NCBI GenBank assembly: GCA_046297455.1
Contig: JBKBIT010000011.1
Coordinates: forward strand, 81,164-145,163
DNA: 64,000 nt
Source: ZYF759 sp046297455
GTDB lineage: Bacteria; Pseudomonadota; Alphaproteobacteria; Rhizobiales; Rhizobiaceae
Direction of reading: 5' to 3'
Both the position numbers and the translations under genes were made by a program. The notes beneath the pieces are model-generated. The model saw only the letters and a list, made by a program, of their open reading frames with translations, had not been told where the DNA came from and did not search any database. Shown in pieces: positions 24,740 to 33,380 of this stretch (within the stretch, counting starts at the first letter, position 1; every line of letters begins with the position of its first letter).

Positions 24740-25279
24740 ATGAGCGAAGCAGTAATGAAGGCACCGCCATCGACCGCGTTCAAGATCGTGGACGTCCCGG
24801 ATCCGTTCAAGCATGTTTTCGATCGGCGCGGCTGTCAGGGCACTTTCGTAGGCCCCTCCGAGAAGGAAAGCCCCTGGGTGCCGTTCGGCGACAACGCCGC
24901 CATCCGCCATCTCGCCTTCGACGTGCGCAATAACGTCTATTCCAACATTCTCTGGATCAAGGGTCCGGGCGTCATCGGCACGCACTACCATCGCGGCCGC
25001 ATCGTCATGCTCTGCCTGGAAGGCAGCGCGCGCTACCTCGAATACGACTGGGTCGCAGGTCCCGGCGACTTCATCCAGGAGGTGCCCGGCGAGGCCCATA
25101 CGCTGGTCAGCGAGCACCCGCAGGGCACGAAGCTGTTCGGCTGGATGCAGGGCGCGATCGACTTCTATGACGAGGAAGCCAGTTTCGTCATGACGGCGGA
25201 TGTCTGGTGGTTCATCAACCACTATGAGAGCTACTGCCAGGAACATGGCATTCCCATCAACCCGCAACTCTACATCTGA
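24740..25279 (+). CDS. Cupin dioxygenase, 2,4'-dihydroxyacetophenone dioxygenase family (copy 3)
   Basis: A 179-residue cupin closely similar to copy 1: 'SPWVPFGDNAAIRHL' matches 'NPWVPFGEAAAIKHL', and both end 'FINHY..YC.E.G.PIN'. Metal ligands are His82 and His84 ('GTHYHRG') and His120 ('VPGEAHTLV'), again without the classical glutamate, so a 3-His Fe(II) centre is likely. The ATG at 24740 follows GAAGGAG. It is the first gene after AraC copy 2 and precedes the TRAP transporter genes by 135 bases, so its expression is probably tied to uptake by that transporter. Confidence 0.8.
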   Translation: MSEAVMKAPPSTAFKIVDVPDPFKHVFDRRGCQGTFVGPSEKESPWVPFGDNAAIRHLAFDVRNNVYSNILWIKGPGVIGTHYHRGRIVMLCLEGSARYLEYDWVAGPGDFIQEVPGEAHTLVSEHPQGTKLFGWMQGAIDFYDEEASFVMTADVWWFINHYESYCQEHGIPINPQLYI

Positions 25280-25414
25280 AGCCGTGGGTAGCGACCGGTT
25301 CCATGGCGGGAAGGCCAGTCGGCGCCTCGGCGCCATGACCGGCAGATCCCGCCTCCCGGTCGCGCATGCGACCATGACCTGCAAACCGCCCTGCCCGCCG
25401 ACGGATGCTCGCCA

Positions 25415-25981
25415 ATGAGACGCCTCGTCAACACCATCGTGGCACGAGCCACCGACATTGCCATGGCACTCGCCGAACTGGCGGTGTTCCTGATGATGAT
25501 GCATGTCGTCATCGAGGTCGTCTCGCGACGTCTCCTCAGATACAGCCTCGACAGCGTCCCCGAGATCGTCGCCTACTACTACATGTCGACGCTGATCTTC
25601 CTGGCACTGGCCTATGTCACCAGGGCCGACAGCCATGTCTCGGCAACGCTCTTCACCGATCTTCTGCCTGAACGGGCACAGCGAATCCTGACCGGGATCG
25701 TCTTCGTGATCCTCGCCGCGACCATGCTCGTCATGGCCTGGCAGATGGGTCAGGAGGCCCTGCGGATGACCCGCATCGGCGAGTTGCACCAGGGCGCGAC
25801 CATGAACCTCCCGCGCTGGCCCACCCGATGGTTCGCGCCGGTCGGCGCAGTCCTCATGGCGCTGGTGGCGCTGCTCATGGCGCTCGACTGCTTCACCAAC
25901 CGCAAGACCTTCCCCGGCGTGGGCCAGGAAGATCGCACGCCGGAACAGCAACTGGCCGAGGAGAAGGCTTCCAATGTCTAA
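25415..25981 (+). CDS. TRAP transporter small membrane subunit (DctQ type)
   Basis: A 188-residue protein with four predicted membrane helices, typical of the small subunit of tripartite ATP-independent periplasmic transporters. 'RRLLRYSLDSVPEIVAYYY' around residue 35 fits the DctQ signature. The C-terminal tail after about residue 160 is polar. Its end overlaps the large subunit gene by eight bases. These systems use the sodium gradient to import carboxylates and related solutes. Confidence 0.88.
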   Translation: MRRLVNTIVARATDIAMALAELAVFLMMMHVVIEVVSRRLLRYSLDSVPEIVAYYYMSTLIFLALAYVTRADSHVSATLFTDLLPERAQRILTGIVFVILAATMLVMAWQMGQEALRMTRIGELHQGATMNLPRWPTRWFAPVGAVLMALVALLMALDCFTNRKTFPGVGQEDRTPEQQLAEEKASNV

Positions 25982-27275
25982 CCTGGCGATCGGTTTTTCG
26001 GGTTTTGCCGCGATCATCGTGCTGATCGCCCTGCGCATGCCCGTCGGTCTTGCGCTGCTTCTGGTCGCCTTCGGCGGGCTGACATTGGTGACCAATATGG
26101 GCATCGCGCTGTCCATGCTGCGCGTCCTGCCCTATGATTTCGTTGCCAACTGGGACCTGTCGGCAGTCCCGATGTTCCTCCTGATGGGAGCCATCGCGCA
26201 CCGTTCCGGCATGACGGCCAGCCTTTTCGACGTGGCCAGATTATGGTTCTCGCGCCTGCCCGGCGGCCTGGCTGTGGCAACCAACTTTGCCTGCGCGGGC
26301 TTTTCCAGCGCCTCCGGCTCGTCGCTCGCCACCACCATGGCCATCGGCCGCATCACCATCCCCGAGATGCGCAAATACGGCTACGACCCGGGCCTTGCGG
26401 CGGGCATCGTTGCCTGTGGCGGCACGCTCGGCGTGCTCATCCCACCGTCGATCATCCTGGTCATCTACGGCATCTTCGCCGAGGTATCGATCGCCAAGCT
26501 CTTCATTGCTGGCATCATCCCCGGCCTTCTGACCGCCGCCATCTATGCCGCCCAGATCGTCATCCGCTGCTATCTCGATCCGAGCCTGGCGCCGCCGGTC
26601 CCCGACCAGCCGACATGGGGCGAACGCTTCCGTGCCCTGCGAACGATCTGGCCGCTGCCGCTTCTGATCCTGGCCGTGGTGGGCAGCATCTATTCCGGCC
26701 TGGCAACACCAACCGAGGCCGGCGCGCTCGGCGCCTTCTTGGCCGTGGTCGTTGCCATGGCGCAAGGCCGCATGTCGCTGGCCGTGTTCCGCCAAGCGGC
26801 GCGCGAAAGCATCATTGCCACCGCGTCGATCTTCTTCGTCGCCATCGGTGCGGTTCTGTTGACCCGCTTCATGGCCTTCAGCGGCGTGCCGACCTTCCTC
26901 GCCGGGTTGATCACGGAATACTCGGTCGATCTCCTGACCATGATCCTGATCACCCTGGTCATCTATCTCATCCTCGGCATGTTCCTGGACCCGCTCGGCA
27001 TGATGCTGCTGACGCTCCCGGTACTGCTGCCCATGTTCCAGGCTGCCGACATGAACCTGATCTGGTTCGGCATCCTCTTGGTCAAGTTCATCGAAATCGG
27101 GCTGATCACGCCACCCGTCGGACTCAACGTCTACGCGGTGAAGATCCTGGCCCCGGACTTCAAGATTCAGGCGATCTTCCGCGGCGCGCTTTGGTTCCTG
27201 CTCGCTGAAATCGTCATCATCGGCCTGCTCATCATGTTCCCGCAGATCACGCTGTTCCTGCCGAGCATCATGTAG
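25974..27275 (+). CDS. TRAP transporter large membrane subunit (DctM type)
   Basis: A 433-residue integral membrane protein with about twelve predicted helices and the DctM family motifs 'SGSSLATTMAIGRITIPEM', 'GTLGVLIPPSIILVIYG' and 'GLITPPVGLNVYAVK'. It forms the sodium-driven translocation path with the DctQ subunit. Gene order small subunit, large subunit, binding protein is complete and uninterrupted. Confidence 0.93.
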   Translation: MSNLAIGFSGFAAIIVLIALRMPVGLALLLVAFGGLTLVTNMGIALSMLRVLPYDFVANWDLSAVPMFLLMGAIAHRSGMTASLFDVARLWFSRLPGGLAVATNFACAGFSSASGSSLATTMAIGRITIPEMRKYGYDPGLAAGIVACGGTLGVLIPPSIILVIYGIFAEVSIAKLFIAGIIPGLLTAAIYAAQIVIRCYLDPSLAPPVPDQPTWGERFRALRTIWPLPLLILAVVGSIYSGLATPTEAGALGAFLAVVVAMAQGRMSLAVFRQAARESIIATASIFFVAIGAVLLTRFMAFSGVPTFLAGLITEYSVDLLTMILITLVIYLILGMFLDPLGMMLLTLPVLLPMFQAADMNLIWFGILLVKFIEIGLITPPVGLNVYAVKILAPDFKIQAIFRGALWFLLAEIVIIGLLIMFPQITLFLPSIM

Positions 27276-27329
27276 CCAACCATCGATCGACCGAACCAAC
27301 GGCGACGCAGTTTTAGAGAGGAGACAGAC

Positions 27330-28445
27330 ATGAAGAAAACCGCAAGCCTCGCGCTCTGCGCTGCGCTCGTGCTCGGCACTGGGCCGGCCCTTGCCACCGA
27401 GTTCAACTACTCGTCCTGGACGCCGCCGCCGGCCCCGAACAACCGCCTCGGCACCGTTCCGATGTTCGAACGAATTCAGGAACAGACCGCCGGCACCGAA
27501 GATGAGATCACCTTCAACAATTTCATGGGTGCCCAGCTGTTCAACAGCGGCACCACGCTGGCCGGTATCCGCGACGGCGCCGTCGATGGCGGCATCCTGG
27601 TCCCCGCCTACAATTCGGCGGAGCTCAAGACGCACGTCACGCTCGGCGAAATGCAGGCACTGATCCCCGATGGTTTCGCGGGCGCTGCCGCCGGCACCGA
27701 GACGCTGCTGCTGAACTGCCCGGATTGCCTTGCGGAATATGCGGAACAGAACGTCTACCCGATGGGTGTCTACGCCTCGACGCCCTATTACCTGATGTGC
27801 AATTCCGAGATCAGCAGCTTCGAGGAATTGCAGGGCAAGCGTTCGGCCGAAGGCAACCCGATGTTCAACCGCTGGGCGGCCAAGCTTGGCATGTCGCGCC
27901 AGTCGCTCGCCCCGCCAGAGTTCCAGCAGGCGCTGCAGCGCGGCACCGTGGACTGCGTCTTCGCGGCCAAGGACTGGCTGGTCGCCTACAGCCTTGCGGA
28001 CGTGGTCAAGACCATTGTCGAGGACGTACCCCATGGCGCCTTCGCCGCTGTCGTGATGATGGCGATGAACACCGACACCTGGGATGGCATGACCGAGGGT
28101 CAGCGCGAGGTGTTCCGTCGCGAGGTGCCGCAGGCCCTGATGGACGTCACCAACGGATACTATGTCGATGAAGAGCGCGGCATGGCGGCTGCCAACGAAA
28201 ACGGCGTCATACTGGTGAATTTCGGCGAGGAATACGCCCGTCTCTGGGACGAATTCCAGCAGGAAGAGCGCGCCGCGATCATCGAGGCCGCCAATGCCCG
28301 CGGCGCCACTTCGGGCGAGTCGATCGTCGACCGCAAGATCGAGCTGATGGCCGAGTGGCAGGCCATCGTCGAGGAACTCAACTACGACAAGGATGCCCTC
28401 GCCGAGCGGCTCTACGAGCGGGTCTTCTCGCAGCTGCCCTTCTGA
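27330..28445 (+). CDS. TRAP transporter periplasmic binding protein (DctP type)
   Basis: A 371-residue periplasmic protein with a signal peptide ('MKKTASLALCAALVLGTGPA', cleaved near 'ALA-TEF'). The region 'SEISSFEELQGKRSAEGNPMFNRWAAKLG' contains the DctP-like 'gk.Rs..n.....' arginine segment that usually binds the substrate carboxylate. 'FAAKDWLVAYSLADVVK' and 'YVDEERGMAAANENG' are other family features. GAGGAG precedes the start. A carboxylate-bearing substrate is implied but not identified. Confidence 0.87.
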   Translation: MKKTASLALCAALVLGTGPALATEFNYSSWTPPPAPNNRLGTVPMFERIQEQTAGTEDEITFNNFMGAQLFNSGTTLAGIRDGAVDGGILVPAYNSAELKTHVTLGEMQALIPDGFAGAAAGTETLLLNCPDCLAEYAEQNVYPMGVYASTPYYLMCNSEISSFEELQGKRSAEGNPMFNRWAAKLGMSRQSLAPPEFQQALQRGTVDCVFAAKDWLVAYSLADVVKTIVEDVPHGAFAAVVMMAMNTDTWDGMTEGQREVFRREVPQALMDVTNGYYVDEERGMAAANENGVILVNFGEEYARLWDEFQQEERAAIIEAANARGATSGESIVDRKIELMAEWQAIVEELNYDKDALAERLYERVFSQLPF

Positions 28446-28459
28446 CGGGCAACACCTGG

Positions 28460-28487
28460 CCCGCGCGCCTCTTTCGGCGCGCGGGTT
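28460..28487 (+). terminator. Strong hairpin between the TRAP and oxidase genes
   Basis: A perfect 10-bp GC stem (CCCGCGCGCC at 28460-28469 and its complement at 28476-28485), a 6-base loop and a short TT tail, 15 bases after the binding-protein stop. The genes downstream are on the same strand without a clear new promoter, so this may be a partial terminator or a processing site that sets a higher level for the binding protein. Confidence 0.6.
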
Positions 28488-28570
28488 CCAGCGCCGCGGC
28501 TTGGACCGGCGCTGTGACCCAAGCCGGCGACCACGCCGCCAGACCACCGGAACATATGGGAGGGGCCGAC

Positions 28571-30223
28571 ATGGTCACCGAAGCAGACTACGTCATCGTG
28601 GGCGCAGGCAGCGCGGGCTGCGTGCTCGCCAACCGCCTTTCGGAGAATGGACAGCACCGGGTGGTCCTGCTCGAGGCCGGCGGCGACGACCGCCCGCTGC
28701 GCGAGCCCGGCCAGTTCATGTCCAACCTGATGATCCACGTGCCGATCGGCTTTGCCCGGACGCTGAACGATCCCAAGGTGAACTGGCTCTACGAAACCGA
28801 GATCGACGAGGGCACCGGTGGGCGCCCCCACAAATGGCCCAAGGGCAAGGTCCTGGGCGGATCGTCGTCCATCAACGCCATGCTTTATGTACGCGGTCAG
28901 GCGGCGGACTATGACGGTTGGGCGCAGATGGGGGCGCGCGGCTGGAGTTGGGACGACTGCCTGCCCTATTTCAAGAAAAGCCAGAACCAGCAGCGCGGCG
29001 CCTGCGACATGCACGGCACAGGCGGCCCTCTGGCTGTCCAGGATTTTCCGGAGATGCACGAGGTGTCCCGGGCCTTGCTCAAGGCCTGCGAGGAAGCCGG
29101 CGTCCGGGCCAAGGCCGACCTGAATGACGGCGACCACGAAGGTTGCAGCCCCTTCCAGCTGACCACCCGCAACGGGTTGCGATGCTCGACCGCCGTCGCG
29201 TTTTTGCACCCGGCCATGAAGCGCACCAATCTCGACGTCGAGACGCATGCCATGGCGACCCGCATCCTGTTCGAGGGCAAGCGGGCCGTTGGAGTCGAGT
29301 TCGTCCAGAAAGGGCAGAAGCGCATCATCAGGGCACGCCGCGAGGTCATCCTGGCCGCGGGCGCCGTCGAGTCGCCGAAACTGCTGGAAATCTCCGGCAT
29401 CGGCCAAGGCGCGCTTCTGCAATCACTTGGCGTGGAGGTGATCCATGATTCGCCGATGGTCGGCGAGAACATGCAGGATCACGTCATGATCGGCGTGCAG
29501 GTGCGCCTGAAGGAAGATGCGCACTCCATCAACCACCGCACCCGCGGCCTGAATCTTATCGGCGAGATCCTCAAATACGGGTTCACGCGCAAGGGCGTTC
29601 TGGCGATGTCGGTGGCGCACGGCCACGCCTTCCTCAAGACGCGGGAGGACCTGGCAACCCCGGACGTACAGTTGCATGTCATGGCGGCTTCCATGGACCT
29701 CGAGGCGCTCGCCACGAAACAGGCCATGCAGCTGGAAAAGGAGCCGGGCCTCGCCTGCACCCCTTGTCAGTTGCGGCCGGAATCGCGCGGCTCGATCCAT
29801 GCCAGGTCAGCCGACGGCATGGTCAATCCGAAGATCGTGCCGAACTATCTGTCGGCGCCCTACGACCAGGAAATGGCGGTCACCCAGCTCAAGATCATCC
29901 GCAAGATCGTCGGACAGCCCGCCCTGTCCCAGTATCTGGCCGCAGGGGTGCCCTTTGGCGAAACCGACGAGGAGATGTTCGAATACGCCAAGGTCGCCTC
30001 GGCCACGCTCTACCATGCCGTCGGCACCGTCGCGATGGGACCGGACGAGCGCTTCCCCCTCGATCACCGGCTCAAGGTGCGCGGTGTGGACGGACTGCGC
30101 GTCGTCGATGCCTCGGTCATGCCGAGGATCACCAGCGGCAACACCAATGCGGCGACCATCATGATCGCCGAAAAGGGTTCGGACCTGATCCTTCAGGACG
30201 CCCGCCAGCCAGCCTACGCCTGA
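28571..30223 (+). CDS. GMC-family FAD-dependent alcohol dehydrogenase (choline dehydrogenase-like)
   Basis: A 550-residue flavoenzyme. The FAD Rossmann motif is 'YVIVGAGSAGCVLANRL' (glycines at 11-16), the GMC signature is 'GKVLGGSSSINAMLYVRG', and the catalytic pair is His482 ('LYHAVGTVAMG') with Asn524 ('TSGNTNAA'). GMC enzymes oxidise primary alcohols to aldehydes and pass electrons to the respiratory chain or O2. The ATG at 28571 follows GGGAGGGGCC; an ATG five codons upstream is an alternative. The adjacent aldehyde dehydrogenase should take its product. No betaine genes are nearby, so choline is an unlikely substrate. Confidence 0.88.
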   Translation: MVTEADYVIVGAGSAGCVLANRLSENGQHRVVLLEAGGDDRPLREPGQFMSNLMIHVPIGFARTLNDPKVNWLYETEIDEGTGGRPHKWPKGKVLGGSSSINAMLYVRGQAADYDGWAQMGARGWSWDDCLPYFKKSQNQQRGACDMHGTGGPLAVQDFPEMHEVSRALLKACEEAGVRAKADLNDGDHEGCSPFQLTTRNGLRCSTAVAFLHPAMKRTNLDVETHAMATRILFEGKRAVGVEFVQKGQKRIIRARREVILAAGAVESPKLLEISGIGQGALLQSLGVEVIHDSPMVGENMQDHVMIGVQVRLKEDAHSINHRTRGLNLIGEILKYGFTRKGVLAMSVAHGHAFLKTREDLATPDVQLHVMAASMDLEALATKQAMQLEKEPGLACTPCQLRPESRGSIHARSADGMVNPKIVPNYLSAPYDQEMAVTQLKIIRKIVGQPALSQYLAAGVPFGETDEEMFEYAKVASATLYHAVGTVAMGPDERFPLDHRLKVRGVDGLRVVDASVMPRITSGNTNAATIMIAEKGSDLILQDARQPAYA

Positions 30224-30260
30224 TTTCCATTCCAACGCCTCCTCGAAAGGAAACAAAACC

Positions 30261-31694
30261 ATGGTCGAGAGCAGAACGCAGCACTACATCGGCGGCCGTT
30301 GGGTCGACAGCATCGGCGGCCACCCGCACGACGTCATCAATCCGGCAACGGAAGAGGTCACCACCCGGATCACGCTGGGCAGCCCGGAGGACGTCGACGC
30401 GGCGGTCAATGCCGCGCGTGCGGCATTCGACAGCTTCTCGCGGACCACCCCGCAGGAGCGGGCCGCGCTCCTGGAGCGCATCATCGAGGAGTACAAGGCA
30501 CGCATTCCCGATCTCGCCAGGGCGATCTCACGCGAGATGGGTTGCCCGATCTCGGTCGCACAGACGGCACAGGCCGGCTCGGGCGCCGCCCATCTCGGCC
30601 AGGCGCTTGCCGCCCTGAAGGCGTTTTCCTTCCACGAAAAGGTCGGCTCGAACACGGTCGTGAGGGAGCCGATCGGCGTGGTAGCGCTCATCACGCCCTG
30701 GAACTGGCCGATGAACCAGATCGTCGCCAAGGTCGGCCCCTGCCTTGCTGCCGGCAACACGATGATCCTCAAGCCCTCCGAGGAAGCACCAACCTGTGCG
30801 GCAATCTTTGCCGAGATCATGGAAAAGGCTGGCGTACCAGCGGGCGTCTTCAATCTGGTTCAGGGCGATGGCCCCGGCGTTGGTACTGCGCTGGCGAGGC
30901 ATCCCGGCATCGACATGATCAGCTTCACCGGCTCGACCCGCGCTGGCATAGCGGTAGCCAAGAACGCCGCCGACACCGTCAAGCGCGTGTCGCAGGAACT
31001 CGGCGGAAAATCCCCCAACATCATCCTGCCGGGTACGCCGCTGGACAAGGCCCTGCCCGGCGGCGCCGGCGGCGTCCTCCTGAACTCCGGACAGAGCTGC
31101 GTCGCTCCCACCCGCATGCTCGTCCATCGCTCGCAATATGACGAAGCGGTCCGCATGGTCGGGGAGATTTTTGCCGGCAAGAAGGTCGGCGATCCCGCGA
31201 TAGAAGGAGATCACATCGGCCCCGTGGTCAATCAGCGTCAATGGCAGCGCATCCAGGACCTCATGGCCAGGGGCATCGAAGAAGGTGCCAGCGTCGTGGT
31301 GGGTGGCCCGGGTCGTCCCGAGGGCCTGGACAGCGGCTACTATGTCCGCCCGACCGTCTTTTCCAACGTCTCCAACGACATGACCATCGCGCGCGAAGAG
31401 ATTTTCGGCCCTGTCCTGGTGGTCATTCCCTATGACGACGAGGAAGAAGCCATCGAGATTGCCAACGATACCCCCTATGGTCTGGGCGCCTACATCGCCG
31501 GCGATCCCGGCAAGGCAAGGGATCTGGTCAATCGTCTGCGTGCCGGCTGTGTCTATGTGAATGCCGGCGGCCTGGCCTTTGACATGCCTTTCGGCGGCTA
31601 CAAGCAGTCAGGCAACGGACGCGAGTTCGGCAAGTTCGGTCTGGAGGAATTCTTGGAGACCAAGTCCGTCATCGGCGAGCTGGAACTTGCCTGA
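30261..31694 (+). CDS. NAD(P)-dependent aldehyde dehydrogenase
   Basis: A 477-residue ALDH with the active-site Cys280 ('NSGQSCVAPTRM'), general base Glu246 ('QELGGKSPN') and the NAD-binding 'TPWNWPMNQIV' and 'FTGSTRAGIAV' segments. The C-terminal 'PFGGYKQSGNGREFGKFGLEEF' is typical. A ribosome site AAAGGA lies ten bases upstream. It follows the GMC dehydrogenase by 37 bases, so the pair can convert an alcohol to a carboxylic acid in two steps. It ends the catabolic island, and a strong terminator follows. Confidence 0.9.
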   Translation: MVESRTQHYIGGRWVDSIGGHPHDVINPATEEVTTRITLGSPEDVDAAVNAARAAFDSFSRTTPQERAALLERIIEEYKARIPDLARAISREMGCPISVAQTAQAGSGAAHLGQALAALKAFSFHEKVGSNTVVREPIGVVALITPWNWPMNQIVAKVGPCLAAGNTMILKPSEEAPTCAAIFAEIMEKAGVPAGVFNLVQGDGPGVGTALARHPGIDMISFTGSTRAGIAVAKNAADTVKRVSQELGGKSPNIILPGTPLDKALPGGAGGVLLNSGQSCVAPTRMLVHRSQYDEAVRMVGEIFAGKKVGDPAIEGDHIGPVVNQRQWQRIQDLMARGIEEGASVVVGGPGRPEGLDSGYYVRPTVFSNVSNDMTIAREEIFGPVLVVIPYDDEEEAIEIANDTPYGLGAYIAGDPGKARDLVNRLRAGCVYVNAGGLAFDMPFGGYKQSGNGREFGKFGLEEFLETKSVIGELELA

Positions 31695-31771
31695 CACGGT
31701 CACTGGGATCCTTGCCGGCGGTCCGTCTGAGGCGGCTTCCGGCAGGCTGTTGCAGCACTCGTGCACAGGAT

Positions 31772-31799
31772 AGCCGCCCGCGATGACGCGGGCGGCTTT
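31772..31799. terminator. Terminator between the catabolic island and the Dpp/HyuA operon
   Basis: A perfect 10-bp stem (AGCCGCCCGC at 31772-31781 and its complement at 31788-31797) with a 6-base loop and TTT on the plus strand. The two operons converge here; AAA precedes the stem on the minus strand but no U-tract follows it there, so it mainly serves the plus strand. Confidence 0.75.
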
Positions 31800-31811
31800 G
31801 TCTGCAACCTG

Positions 31812-33380
31812 TCAGTCGCAGGTCCAGTAGTAGCGCGAGAAGTCGAACTCCACGCTCTGCATGGGCACCCACTCGAAGCCTTCCAGGCAGACATGCATTG
31901 CATGGCGCTGTTGCTGCGTCAGCATCCACACCGACCGCTGGTCCTCGACCAGCTTGGTGTAGACTTCCTGGTAGAGTGCGTTGCGCGCATCGTCGTCGGT
32001 TTCGCGACGCGATGCATCGATCAGCGCATCGACTTCCGGATCGTTGACCCAGTCCATCGAGGCCCAGGTGCCGGCCGAAGCCGAGTGATACTGCACGTAG
32101 AACACCGAGTCGGGCGACGGATAGGTCGGACCGTAGAAGACCTGCGAGAAATGCGGTGTCGTCTCGACCGACGTCGCCAGGTCGGTGACGCGGTTCCACG
32201 GTTCGGGCTGGATCGTGACCTGGAATCCGATCTGTTCCAGGTTGGAGACCAGCAGCAGCGCGATCTCCTCCTGGAAGGCGGTGTTGGCCACGTGCGTGTG
32301 AATCAATTCGATCGGGTTGCCGTCGAAATAGGGCGACTTTTCAAGCTCGGCCCGGGCGGCCTCGAGATCGAAGACCGGCGCTTCGGCATCCGCCGGCACC
32401 GCATCGGCGAAAGCGCTGGCCAGCGGACCTTCCATCACGCCACCTGGATAGATGACGTTGCGGATCGTCTCGTAGTCGGTGGCCAGTGCGATGGCGCGGC
32501 GCACATGGACGTCGTCCGTCGGGGCCCGCTGGTTGTTGAGCTTCAGGTAATAGCCCGTCGCCGTCGGCGCTTCGACGATGCGGTAATTGTCCTGCGCGCC
32601 GATACCGTCATAGGTCTCGCTCGACTGATACTGCGAGGACATGCCCAGTTCGCCGCGAACCGCCAACGAGCGAACTGTGGACTCATCGCGCGTCACGACG
32701 AAGCGGATCTCGTCGATCGGCCGCTCGTTCGGCCAGCCGGCATGGTAGTTCTCATTGCGCTCGATGATCATCTCCGAGCCGCGGTTCCACTCCGCCAGCA
32801 TATAGGGACCGGCACCTTCCGGCCGATCGGCCAGGTGATCTTCGCCCCAGGGATCGGCTTCGGTGGTCTCGAGCGCGCCCTCGTTCACGACGAAGAGCAG
32901 CGGCGTGACGCTGATGAAGGGTGCAAAAACCTCCTCGAGCGTGATCTCCACCGTGCGATCGTCCACGGCGCGTACGCTGTCGGTCGTCACGATGCCCTCG
33001 AACAGGTGGCTCGCACCCTGCTGCAGGGTCAGAAGACGCTGCATCGAATAGACGACGTCCGAAGCCTGGACCGGCGAACCGTCTGTGAAGGTCGCGCCTT
33101 CCTTCAGGTGGAATGTATAGGTCAGACCGTCATCGGAAATGTCCCAGCTCTCGGCCAGCTGCGGAACGACGTTGCCGTCGCCGTCGACCGTGGTCAGCGC
33201 GTCGTAGAGGTTCACTGCCGCCATGTATTCCGTGTAGTCGGTGACCTTGGCCGGATCGATCGAGCCGAAGATCTGGACGACGTTCACTGTCATGCGCACG
33301 GGATCCTGCGCGGCCGCAGGCAAGGCAATGGGCAGCGCAAGCGCGCCGGCCAGTGCGGTGGTTACAAGCAATCTCTTCAT
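31812..33380 (-). CDS. ABC transporter substrate-binding protein, dipeptide/nickel (DppA) type
   Basis: A 522-residue periplasmic family 5 binding protein with a signal peptide (to about 'LPAAAQ', residue 24) and typical segments 'VTDYTEYMAAVNLYDALTT', 'GNVVPQLAESWDISDDGLTYTFHL' and 'DGSPVQASDVVYSMQRL'. It overlaps the upstream DUF917 gene (ATGA at 33377-33380). The binding-protein gene is last in the operon, while the permeases are first, so the heterocycle enzymes are enclosed within the transporter genes. The substrate may be a hydantoin-like or peptide-like compound. Confidence 0.9.
   Translation of the reverse strand: MKRLLVTTALAGALALPIALPAAAQDPVRMTVNVVQIFGSIDPAKVTDYTEYMAAVNLYDALTTVDGDGNVVPQLAESWDISDDGLTYTFHLKEGATFTDGSPVQASDVVYSMQRLLTLQQGASHLFEGIVTTDSVRAVDDRTVEITLEEVFAPFISVTPLLFVVNEGALETTEADPWGEDHLADRPEGAGPYMLAEWNRGSEMIIERNENYHAGWPNERPIDEIRFVVTRDESTVRSLAVRGELGMSSQYQSSETYDGIGAQDNYRIVEAPTATGYYLKLNNQRAPTDDVHVRRAIALATDYETIRNVIYPGGVMEGPLASAFADAVPADAEAPVFDLEAARAELEKSPYFDGNPIELIHTHVANTAFQEEIALLLVSNLEQIGFQVTIQPEPWNRVTDLATSVETTPHFSQVFYGPTYPSPDSVFYVQYHSASAGTWASMDWVNDPEVDALIDASRRETDDDARNALYQEVYTKLVEDQRSVWMLTQQQRHAMHVCLEGFEWVPMQSVEFDFSRYYWTCD

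Noticed and set aside
26241..28547. Long open frame antisense to the TRAP transporter genes
   Set aside because: Composition (many Arg, Asp, His, Gln) is that of an antisense shadow; the plus-strand TRAP genes explain the region fully.
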